A stretch of DNA of 64,000 bases from Alviniconcha marisindica. Taxonomy: Eukaryota > Mollusca > Gastropoda > Provannidae. Below the pieces are notes generated by a model. It was not told the origin of the DNA. It worked only from the letters and a program-made list of their open reading frames with translations, and did no database searches. Both the position numbers and the translations under genes were made by a program. The stretch spans positions 2,501 through 66,500 of the forward strand of contig JABMCL010003743.1 of the NCBI GenBank assembly GCA_018857735.1. Reading direction: 5' to 3'. Shown here in pieces: positions 36,601 through 48,600 of the stretch; position 1 is the stretch's first letter, and each line of letters starts with the position of its first letter.

Positions 36601-39600
36601 TGAGATGAATGAGACAGGTAAGGTAGGGGCCAGTGGGACTTGTGAGACGACCAGAAGAATAGAACCAGTGAGGGAGAGGTTACTGGGTCTTGTGAGACAA
36701 TCGGACAAGTGGGACAGGCAAGTTAGGGGTCAGTGGGTCCTGTGAGACAGCCAGGTGAGTGGGACAGGTGAAGTCTTGTGAAGCAGTGAGAAGAATAGGA
36801 CAAGTAAAAAAGAGGAATGTGGGTTTTGTTAGATGACTAGAAGAATGGGACACGCGAGGTAGGGGTATGAGAGTCTTATGAGACGGCTAGAAGTATGGGA
36901 CAAATGAGCTAGGGGTAGGTAGGGCAGGCGAGGTGGGGGGTGATGTGGGACAACCAGAAGAATGGGACAAGTGAGGTACGGGTACATGGGACAGCCAGAA
37001 GAATGGGACAAGTGAGATGCAGGTATGTGGGTCTTAGGAGACAGCCATAAGAATGGGATAAGTGAGGTGTGGGTATGTGGGACAGCCAGAAGAATGGGAT
37101 AAATGATGTGCAAGTATGTGGGTCTTACAAGGCAGCCAGAAGAATGGGACAAGTGAGGTGCAGGTATGTGGGACAGCCAGAAGAATGGGACAAGTGAGAT
37201 GCAGGTATGTGGGTCTTACGAGACAGCCAGAAGAATGGGACAAGTGAGGTGCGGGTAGGTGGGACAGCCAGAATAATGGGACAAGTGAGGTGCGGGTATG
37301 TGGGTCTTATGAGACAGCCAGAAGAATGGGACAAGTGAGGTGCGGGTATGTGGGACAGCCAGAAGAATGGGACAAGTGAGGTGCAGGTATGCGGGTCCAC
37401 GAGACAGCCAGAAGAATGGGACAAGTGAGGTGCGGGTATGTGGGTCTTTCGAGACAGCCAGAAGAATGGGATAAGTGAGGTGCGGGTATGTGGGACAGCC
37501 AGAAGAATGGGACAAGTGAGGTGCGGGTGTGTGGGTGTTACGAGGCAGCCAGAAGAATGGGACAAGTGAGGTGCGGGTATGTGGGACAGCCAGAAGAATG
37601 GGACAAGTGAGGTGTGGGTCTTACGCGGCAGCCAGAGACGTGAGACAAACAGAAGAAAGGTATGGGTGAAGTGGTAACGTCAGCAGTTGCTTTTTAACTG
37701 CGTGTTGAGGTTTTCTCCTGGCCTAGAATAGAATGGATCTTCGCTTGGCACCCTTACTTCTCTTGAACAGCTTCCAGGTAAGGCACTTGTTGAAGTTATG
37801 TAGTGCTGTGCGGATTTCTTCTTTGAAAGCTTCCAGGTAAGGCACTTGTTGAAGTTATGTAGTGCTGTGCGGATTTCTTCTTTGAAAGCTTCCAGGTAAG
37901 GCACTTGTTGAAGTTATGTAATGCTGTGCGGATTCCTCCGTGCTGAGAATTGATTACGCCCCTTGGTTTTGTCAGCTGGTGCCCTACAGAGACTCTCGCC
38001 TGACTCACCTCTTCAAGAACTACTTTGACGGGGACGGCAAGGTGCGCATGATCGTCTGCATCAACCCCAAGGCTGAGGAGTACGATGAAACCATTGTGAG
38101 TCGCTGTCCGCTGCCCTGGGCAGTTCTGCCGCTTCTGGGGCTCTTCGCGTCTTTGTGCCTCACCTCTTGTGCTTCTGTCTTTTTTTTTTCTTTTTTTTTG
38201 AGTGATCAGTTTTGTTTACTTCTGACATCGCTGCTTTTTGGGGGGGAGTTTCTGACGTCTCTGCTTTTGGTGGTGTTTTTTTCTTAAGAGTTACATTTAT
38301 TTCGGAAATTTCTGTGCTTTTGGAACTATTTTTGTTAAAGATTTTTTTCATTTTTCGTTTTTGTTTGTTTTAGCTGGTCATTTGTTTTGTTTTTCTTGTT
38401 TATTTTGTTTCAGCTGTTCATTTGTTTGTTGCTGACAGTTTGTTTCTATCTTTTCTGGTGATCTAAAAAAAAAAAAAAAAAAGTTTTATCGTCGCTTCTG
38501 TCCATCACCATGAGCAAACCTTTTGTTCCTAACACCTCATCTTTTATGTTTGACTTGTTCCATTGCCCCTCTCGCGCTGTCCTTAACAGCGTGAGGTGAA
38601 ATGTGCAGAGCTGTTGTCACTCACAGTAACCTGCTCTGTCTTGGACAGCACGTGATGAAGTTTGCGGAGCTGTCGCAAGAAGTGTTGATCACCAAGTCGC
38701 AGCAGGTCCAGTTCAACGTGGGCCTGACGCCGGGCCGGCGCCGCATGCACCAGGAGTACGTGGAGAAGGTCGCCATGGGAGACGTCATACAGGCCCCGCC
38801 CCCGACCACGCCCCGCCCCGCCCTGTCCTACGTCCTGGGACCTCCCTTCCCGCTGCTGGAGGTGAGGACTCGTGTGAAAACTGTACATGGCTTTTGTCAG
38901 CTTCAGCGTTGGGCTGTCTGGCCATGGCAACACCCCCCCACCCCCCCAAAAAAAACCTGCCCTCTCCCAGTCTTACATCCTGAGACCTCCCTTCCTGCTG
39001 CTGGAGGTACGGACAGAAACAAGCTGGCGCTCCTTTGGACTCCTGCAGAAACTGTGCGTGTCTTTGTCAACTCCAGGGTTGGGCTGTCTGACCATGGTAA
39101 CCTCCCCCCCCCCCACCCACCCCCACCCCCACCCCCACCCCTAAAAACAAACCCAACAAAACAAACAAAAACCAAATACACGAAACAAACCACCAACAAT
39201 AAACACCAAAAAAAACCACACCGAACAAATAAAAACATAAAAACAACACACACACCAAACAACAAACAAAAAGCACAAAGCAAAGCAAACAACACCAAAA
39301 CGAAAAGCAAACAGCAGCAGCTTTATTGCTGGCAGTTGGATTCAGAACGAGGCCTAGAGCGCTTGCATAGAATCAACAAGCGAATGAAAGTTAATCAGCC
39401 CTCAAAATATGTCGCACCACCCCAACAACAAAGACCCATAACTCTTACCTGGAATGCAGCTGAATACAAAGTGCATAAGCTCCGCCAAAGGCACTGGTCA
39501 GACAACCATTTGAGGTTTATCCTGTCTTAGTGACCTTGACTTGATTTTTAGGGTTGCAGCTGCATCAGGCAGAAAGTGGTATAATTTCTGGGACAAGTCC

Positions 39601-42600
39601 TTAATGGAAAAACTTGTGTGGTACCATATGGTACGCTGACTAAAAAGCAGAAAGTAGAGACAAGTTTTTTTCTGGCAGCAGGAAAAACATGAACAATATC
39701 GATTTGACAGTTGGGAGATTTTCTGTAGAGGGAAGCATGCTTTCATGCGCTGATTTTATTTATGAAATGCTACCCGACTGTGAATAAACCTTGTTTACCT
39801 CACAACGTACCCCACAACCCCAATTTCTGCATCCATGGTCGCCTGGTACTCCCAATAAAGAGTCGGCAAACCTGTAAGATAAAAAAGAAATGTGAAACAA
39901 ACATTGTTTGTCCACAGATGCTGCAGCACACATACGGTCAACATAGCTGCAAGATTTAAAAAAATAAAAATGACAGAAATACAGACTGTGTGCTTATTTG
40001 TCCACAGCTAATGTAGCCCACACACGGTCAACAGAGCTGCAAGATAAAAAAGAAAAATGACAGAAATATAGACTGTGTACTTATTTGTCCACAGCTAATG
40101 TAGCCCACAGAAGGTCAACAGAGCTGCGAGATTAAGATAAAAAGAAACATGACAGAAATACAGACTGTGTTTTTTTTTGTCCACAGCTGCTGCAGCCCAC
40201 AGAAGGTCAACAGAGCTGCAAGATAAAAAAGAAGAAGAAAAATGACAGAAATACGGACTGTGTTCTTGTTTGTCCACAGCTAATGTAGCCCACAGAAGGT
40301 CAACAGAGCTGCAAGATAAAAAAGAAACATGACAGAAATACGGACTGTGTTCTTGTTTGTTCACAGCTAATGTAGCCCACAGAAGGTCAACAGAGCTGCA
40401 AGATAAAAAAGAAACATGACAGAAATACGGACTGTGTGCTTGTTTGTCCACAGCTAATGTAGCCCACAGAAGGTCAACAGAGCTGCGAGATAAAAAAGAA
40501 ACATGACAGAAATACGGACTGTGTGCTTGTTTGTCCACAGCTAATGTAGCCCACAGAAGGTCAACAGAGCTGCGAGATAAAAAAGAAACATGACAGAAAT
40601 ACGGACTGTGTGCTTGTTTGTCCACAGCTAATGTAGCCCACAGAAGGTCAACAGAGCTGCGAGATTAAGATTAAAAAAAGAAAAATGACAGAAATACGGA
40701 CTGTGTGCTTGTTTGTCCACAGCTAATGTAGCCCACAGAAGGTCAACAGAGCTGCGAGATTAAGATAAAAAGAAAAATGACAGAAATACGGACTGTGTGC
40801 TTGTTTGTCCACAGCTGCTGCAGCCCACAGACGACAAGACGCTGTCCAACCTGTCCATGTGTCTGGACGAACGCATGAAGCGGCGGCAGACGTTGCTGGT
40901 GGACTTCCAACACAGAGGTCAGTTTGACGGTGGCAGGCTGAGGCTGTGATGGTCCATCCACTCTCAGCACAGACTTCAGCCGTTGACTGCTACTTGTTGC
41001 TGATGTAGTTTGGTAGGGGACAGATTTGACTGGTGGGCTTGCAGCAGACTTCAGCCGTTGACTGCTGCTGGTTGCTGATGTAGTTTGGTAGGGGACAGAT
41101 TTGACTGGTGGGCTTGCAGCAGACTTAAAGCCGTTGACTGCTACTGCACGCTGTTGTAGTTTGACAGGAGACAGACCTTACTGATCGGCTTGCAACACAG
41201 ACGTCAACCATTGACTGTTGCTGCATGCTGTTGTAGTGTGATAGCGGACAAACTGATGCAGTGATGGTCTGCTTGCATTTCTGCTGCAAATTATGAGTGC
41301 TTGCTATTTTTCTGGAATCCATGTTAAAATTATTTTCAGATTATTTTCACAGAGAACAAAATGAAACAGAAAAGAAATGAAAATACTCTTCTTTTTTAAA
41401 GTGTACTCTTGGCTGTATTTGAGTGCAAACAAGTGCACAGCCGCAAACTGCAGCTTTTGCTGCTGTAGCTTGTCAGGGGACAAGTGGTGCAGTGAAGGTC
41501 CAGTGTTTTTGTAACGACTTCTGAATGAGAAAACAATCCAACATGACAGACGTATTTGTTGTTGTTTTTCCTTGCCAGTGGCAATGTGTGGACAACTTGC
41601 GCAATAAGTCTGTACGATGTGTTGCAAGCGGTGATTGACTCCCTTGACGCTCCAGCATGGGCAGCAAGATGTCGAAACCAAAGGGACCCCCCCACCCACC
41701 CACCCTGACCATCCCCCCCCTCCCCCCACCCCGCCCTCTAATACTTATTCTCTTGCCCCGACAGCGGCGCAGTTCCGGTCGCAGCTGGTGGAGTTTGAGC
41801 GCAGCTACAACGCGATGGGCGGCAAGGTGGCGGAACTGGAGTCGGCGCTGTCACAGGAGAAGGCGGCGCGGCAGCGACTGGAGTCCAGGGTGCGGACGAC
41901 GGACAGGAAGGGAGACGAGGCGGCGCGCAGGCTGAAGGAGCTGGAGAGGGAGAACCAGACACTCACACTCAAGGTCTGAAGTTGGAGCAGGTGGGGGGGG
42001 GGGGGGGGACCAGATGCTCAAGGTCTAAAACTGGAACCTCTTGTGGGGGTGGGTGGAGCAGATGCTTACGCTAAAGGTGTGAAGCTGGAACTTCTTTGTG
42101 ATGGTTGGGGGTGTGGAGAGAACCAGTCACACTCAAGGTGTGAAGCTGGAACTTCTTTGTGATGGTTGGGGGTGTGGAGAGAGAACCAGACACACTCAAG
42201 GTGTGAAGCTGGAAGCTTCTCTGTGATGGTTGGGGGTGTGGAGAGAACCAGACACACTCCAGGTGTGAAGCTGGAACTTCTTTGTGATGGTTGGGGGTGT
42301 GGAGAGAACCAGACACACTCAAGGTGTGAAGCTGGAACTTCTTTGTGATGGTTGGGGGTGTGGAGAGAACCAGACACACTCAAGGTGTGAAGCTGGAACT
42401 TCTTTGTGATGGTTGGGGGTGTGGAGAGAACCAGACACACTCAAGGTGTGAAGCTGGAACTTCTCTGTGATGGTTGGGGGTGTGGAGAGAACCAGACACA
42501 CTCCAGGTGTGAAGCTGGAACTTCTTTGTGAGGTTGGGGGTGTGGAGAGAACCAGACACACTCAAGGTGTGAAGCTGGAATTCTTGGGGGTGTGAAGAGA

Positions 42601-45600
42601 ACCAGACACACTCAAGGTGTGAAGCTGGAATTCTTGGGGGTGTGGAGAGAACCAGATGCTCACGCTCGAGGAGTGCAGCCGGAACTCACACTCAAGGTGT
42701 GAAGCTGGAACTTGAGATCAGAAACCAGTTCTTTTTTGTGGGGGGGAGGGGGGGGGACACGACATCAGTAAGAAATGAAAAAGGTGGGGGGGGGGGCACT
42801 TGAGATCCCCACCACCCCCCACCCAAAGAATTCTTACGGGGGTGGGATAGACATTGAGGGTCTGAAACATGAGTGGAAGGGGTGGGGCGCTGGCTGACTA
42901 GACGAAGAAACACTTGAGGTCTGCGACTTATTTGACATGTTAAACATAGGAATTCAGAATCAGGTGCACAGTATTACTGTGTTGTGTGAACAGCTCATGG
43001 TGCTGTAACTGTGGTCTCAGTGTAAGACGCTGTGGGTGTAGATAATTGGTCGTTGTCCGGTGATGATGTTGGTGCATGATAAAGAATGTAAGAAGATTTT
43101 TGTCAATGATCATGGTTGTATACAGTACTCTGTAGCGGGGTTGGTGTGTGGTGACAGTAGTACTTATGGTGGTTGTGGTGCATGATGGAGATGTTGGTGA
43201 GTGGTGATGAATGATGCTGGCAATGGAGATGATGGTGACAATGATGCTGTAGAACAATGATACACAGTGTTGTGTTCAGATGGTGGTGCTGCTGCTGCAC
43301 AAAGATGTACACGGTGGTGATGTGTTAGGATGGTGATACTGCTGCACAAAGATGGACACAGTGTTGATGTGTTAGGATGGTGATGCTGCTGCTGCTGCAC
43401 AAAGATGTACATGATGTTGGTACGTTATGATGTTGGTGATGATGATGATGATGTTGATGGTGATGTTTTACTTGGTGTTTTAGCTGCAAGACAAGAACTG
43501 GAAGATCCAAGTGGAGAAGTCGGAGAAGGACCGGCTCAAGTCCGACTTCCAGTCACGCCTCAACATGAACAACAAGCAGTGGGAGAAGAACCTGGTACGT
43601 CAGCACAGTATGGAACGCACTCTCACAGGCTAGCATGTGATACAGAAATGGGTGGGAGAACCTGGTATGTCAACACCGGATAGAACTCACTCTCAGGCTA
43701 GCATGTGATACAGAAATGGGTGGGAGAACCTGGTACGTCAGCACCAGATAGAACTCACTCTCTCAGGCTAGCATGTGATACAGAAATGGGTTGGAGAACC
43801 TGGTACGTCAGCACAGTATAGAACTCACTCTCACAGGCTAGCATGTGATACAGAAATGGGTTGGAGAACCTGGTACGTCAGCACAGTATAGAACTCACTC
43901 TCACAGGCTAGCATGTGATACAGAAATGGGTGGGAGAACCTGGTACGTTAGCACCAGGTAGAACTCACTCTCTCAGGCTAGCATGTGATACAGAAATGGG
44001 TGGGAGAAGAACATGGTATGTCAGCACAGTATAGAACTCACTCTCACAGGCTAGCATGTGATACAGAAATGGGTGGGAGAAGAACATGGTATGTCAGCAC
44101 AGTATAGAACTCACTCTCACAGGCTAGCATGTGATACAGAAATGGGTGGGAGAACCTGGTACGTTAGCACCAGGTAGAACTCACTCTCAGGCTAGCATGT
44201 CCTACAGAAATGGTGGGAGAAGCACCTGGTACGTCAGCACAGTATGGAACTCCCTCTCAGGCTAGCATGTAATACAGAAATGTGATGGAGAACCTGGTAC
44301 GTCAGCACCAGATAGAACTCGAGTGAGTTCTATCTGGTGCTGACGTACCAGGTGGGAGAAATGGGTGGGAGAACCTGGTACATCAGCACCGGATAGAACT
44401 CACTCTCTCAGGCTAGCATGTGATACAGAAATAGGTTGGAAAAGAACCTGGTACGTGTGCACCGGCTAGAACTCACTCTCTCAGGATAGTATGTAATACA
44501 GAAATGGGTGGGAGAAGAACCTGGTACATTTGGACCGGATAGAACTCACTCTCTCAGGCTAGCATTTAATACAGAAATGGGTGGGAGAAGAACCTACCAA
44601 AGTGGTGTGCTTACAGCGCTGGTTTGCTTGTGACGTGGCTGGTGCCTCGTGAAAGTGCTGCTGTGTTGACGCACATTCTGCGTGCTCCATACAACCCTGC
44701 ACCGGTGTCATTTCATTCAGAGCCATGTAATTAGGGTGCGCGTGTGTTTAGCTGTAACGTAACACCTGCACTTTTGGCAGAATGACTGGGATCTTTTACG
44801 TGCCACTGCAGTAACGCCAGGGTGGAACTGATACCCAAATTAAGAGTCAGCACAGAGAGTTGACTCACAAGAAACACATTTTACAAACAACACTTTACAG
44901 CATTGGGTGGTGTGGACTGATTGGTTGACAGCATACTTTACTGTTGGGGAATTTAAACTGGCCACGCCTTGGGTGGTATGGACTGCTTGGTTGATAGTGG
45001 ATTTTGGACTTTATGTTGGGTAATGTCAACTGGCCAGTGGTGTAGACTGATTGGTTGATAGCAGACTTACTTGGGTAATGAAATGGCATGTGTGACTGAT
45101 TGGTTGATAGCAGACTTTACTTTTGGGTAGATGTGTACAACTTTGCTTTAAAGGTGTAGACTGATTGGTTGATAGCAGACTTTACTATTAATGGTGTAGA
45201 CTGATTGGTTGATAGCAGACTTTACTGTTGGGTAATGTAAACTGGCCAGTGGTGTAGACTGATTGGGTTATAGCGGACTTTACTAATAATGGTGTAGACT
45301 GATTGGGTGATAGCAGACTTTACTATTTATGGTGTAGACTGATTGGTTGATAGCAGACTTTACTATTTATGGTGTAGACGATTGGTTGATAGCAGACTTT
45401 ACTATTAATGGTGTAGACTGATTGGTTGATAGCAGACTTTACTATTAATGGTGTAGACTGATTGGTTGATAGCAGACTTTACTATTAATGGTGTAGACTG
45501 ATTGGTTGATAGCAGACTTTACTGTTGGGTGATGTAAACTGGCCAGTGGTGTAGACGGATTGGTTGATATCAGACTTTGCTGTTGGGTGACGTAAACTGG

Positions 45601-48600
45601 CCAAGTGTTGGGTGGCGTGGGCTGATTGGTTGATATCCGATTTACCTTTGGCTAATGCAAACTGGCCACGTCCAGTGACATTACTGTGTTGCTGACCTGC
45701 ACCCACCCCCACCTCCACCCCCACCCCACTCCACCTCTCCTTGCCCTCAGGAGCGAGTGCGAGCTCAGTACTCGGCGGACGCGGAAGCTCAGATCGAGGA
45801 GAAGGAGCGCAAACTGGAGATGCTGCGCGACATCGTCAACACGGACGAGACGCCGCGCCGCGCCCCCCGCCCGGCCCCCAAGCCCCGCACCTACACCACG
45901 CCCGGCCCCATGACCCCCGCCCGCTCGGAGACGGACGTGGCCAGCTTGGGCCTGAGGTCGAGGCCTGCCAGGAACGCCACCACCCCAGGGGTCCCCGTCA
46001 CCAGAATACCCGCTGCCAAGTCCATGCACGGCCTGAACAACATCGGCACATCCTCCGCCAAGGTGAGGAGTAGCTTTGTGGTCGTGGTGTGTGGTGATGA
46101 TGGAGGTGTAGCCACCTTGAACAACATCGGCACAGCCTTTGCCAAGGTGAGGAGTAGCTTTGTGGTTCGTGGTGTGTGGTGATGATGGAGGTGTAGCCAC
46201 CTTGAACAACATAAGCCTTTGCCAAGGTGAGGAGTAGCTTTGTGGTCGTGGTGTGTGGTGATGATGGAGGTGTAGCCACCTTGAACAACATAAGCCTTTG
46301 CCAAGGTGAGGAGTAGCTTTGTGGTTGTGGTGTGTGGTGATGATGGAGGTGTAGTAGCCACCTTGAACAACATAAGCCTTTGCCAAGGTGAGGAGTAGCT
46401 TTGTGGTCGTGGTTTGTGGTGATGATGGAGTTGTAGCCACCTTGAACAACATACGCCTTTGCCAAGGTGAGGAGTAGCTTTGTGGTCGTGGTGTGTGGTG
46501 ATGATGGAGTTGTAGCCACCTTGAACAACATACGCCTTTGCCAAGGTGAGGAGTAGCTTTGTGGTCGTGGTGTGTGGTGATGATGGAGTTGTAGCCACCT
46601 TGAACAACATACGCCTTTGCCAAGGTGAGGAGTAGCTTTGTGGTCGTGGTGTGTGGTGATGATGGAGTTGTAGCCATCTTGAACAACATACACCTTTGCC
46701 AAGGTGAGGAGTAGCTTTGTGGTTGTGGCGTGTGGTGATGATGGAGGTGTAGCCACCTTGAACAACATCGGCACAGCCTTTGCCAAGGTGAGGAGTAGCT
46801 TTGTGGTCGTGGTGTGTGGTGATGATGGAGTTGTAGCCACCTTGAACAACATAAGCCTTTGCCAAGGTGAGGAGTAGCTTTGTGGTCGTGGTGTGTGGTG
46901 ATGATGGAGTTGTAGCCACCTTGAACAACATCGGCACAGCCTTTGCCAAGGTGAGGAGTAGCTCTGTGGTCGTGGTGTGTGGTGATGATGGAGTTGTAGC
47001 CACCTTGAACAACATCGGCACAGCCTTTGCTAAGGTGAGGAGTAGCTCTGGTCGTGGTGTGTGGTGATGATGGGGGAGTAGCCAAACTTGTGGTCATGGT
47101 GTGTAGTAGCCAAGGCCTGAACAACATTGGCACATCCTCTGCCATGGTAAGGAGTAGCTTTGTGGTCGTGGTGTGGTGATGATGGAGTTGTAGCCACCTT
47201 GAACAACATCGGCACAGCCTCCGCCAAGGTAAGGAGTAGCTTTTTTGGTTGTGGTGTTTGGAGGTGATGGGTGTGTGGCCATGGCCTGAACATCGGCACA
47301 GCCTCCGCCGAGGTGAGGAGTAGCCTTGTGGTTGTATGTGGTGATGATGGGGATGTAGCCATGGTCTGAACAGCATCACTGCTGCCTCTACCAAGGTGAG
47401 AAGCTGCTTGTGATGGTGGTATAGCACAGGTGTTTGCATTAACTGGTCATTTCTGGTATTTTACTGGTTAAGATCAGCATATACCAGAAGAAAAATCAGC
47501 TATCGGTCAGACACACCAGCTGCTATTCTGTTTCTCAAGTTCTAAGAAAAAGAAGACAAGAAAGAAAACAACAGCAGCAAGGCCTCTGCTGAGATAGAAA
47601 TTAGACCGTTGTGATGCTGATGATGGTAGAAAGTAGACCATTGTGATAATAATGATGACGACAGTGATGATGAGGAGGCAGTAGCCAAGTCCATGCAGGA
47701 CTTGAACAACAACAGCAAGGTGGAAAGTAGACTGTTCTGATGATAACAGTAATGATGCCAGTGATGATGAGTCACGGAGGACCTGAACGACAGCAACAAG
47801 GCCTCTGCTGACATTGAAAGTAGACTGTTGTGGTGATGATGGCGATGTCGGATGATGCCTCAGCAGTGAATCAGCGGCTTGTTTGCTCTTCACCTTAGTT
47901 CCGAACCTCCACGGTACAAAAACAACGGCAAACAAGCGGAAACACCCATCTGACAGCTCTATTGTGTGTGCGTGTTTCAGAAGGCCCCACCGGTGTTCAA
48001 CTCGCGCTACCACCGCCGCTCCAAGTCCTCCGGCAGCGCTGCCGACGTCTGGCTGGAACACAGACCTCGCGGCAACGTTGATACAAGTACGTGTGTCTTC
48101 AAGGACAGAGGGCGATTTGTGTTTGCGAGATGTGACGTTGGGTACCGTGACACAGAATTCATGGTTTTAAAACTGAAAATTCCTGGTGGCAAGATTTGTC
48201 AGGGCAGGAAATAACTGGTTTTAGAATTGGTGAAGTGTCAATTCTTTTTCATTCAGTATTGGTCAAGCATGGACTTTCTGGTCTTAAATCTTGGAAAGTG
48301 TGGAATTTGTTGTTTTAAAATTGGTCAAAAAGGAAAATCGTGGTTTTAAAACTAGCCAGATGTGGAATTCTTGATTTTAACCCTGGTCAGACAAGAATTT
48401 TCTCAGTTTTGCAACTGGCCAAACATAGAATTCCTGATTTTGATATTGGTCAGCATTACAACGTACACTGGTGTGTGACATACTGTCAGTGATGTGTAAT
48501 GGACACAGTCGTTGGTGGTGTCATGGTACACTCGGTGATGTGTTACTGTGGTTTATTGTCCCGCCATTGTGTTATTGACAATGATGTATTGTCCTCTATG

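Noticed and set aside
45652..47439. 595-codon minus-strand frame rich in His/Thr/Ser/Pro
   Set aside because: Antisense of the exon 17 array and of exon 17 itself.
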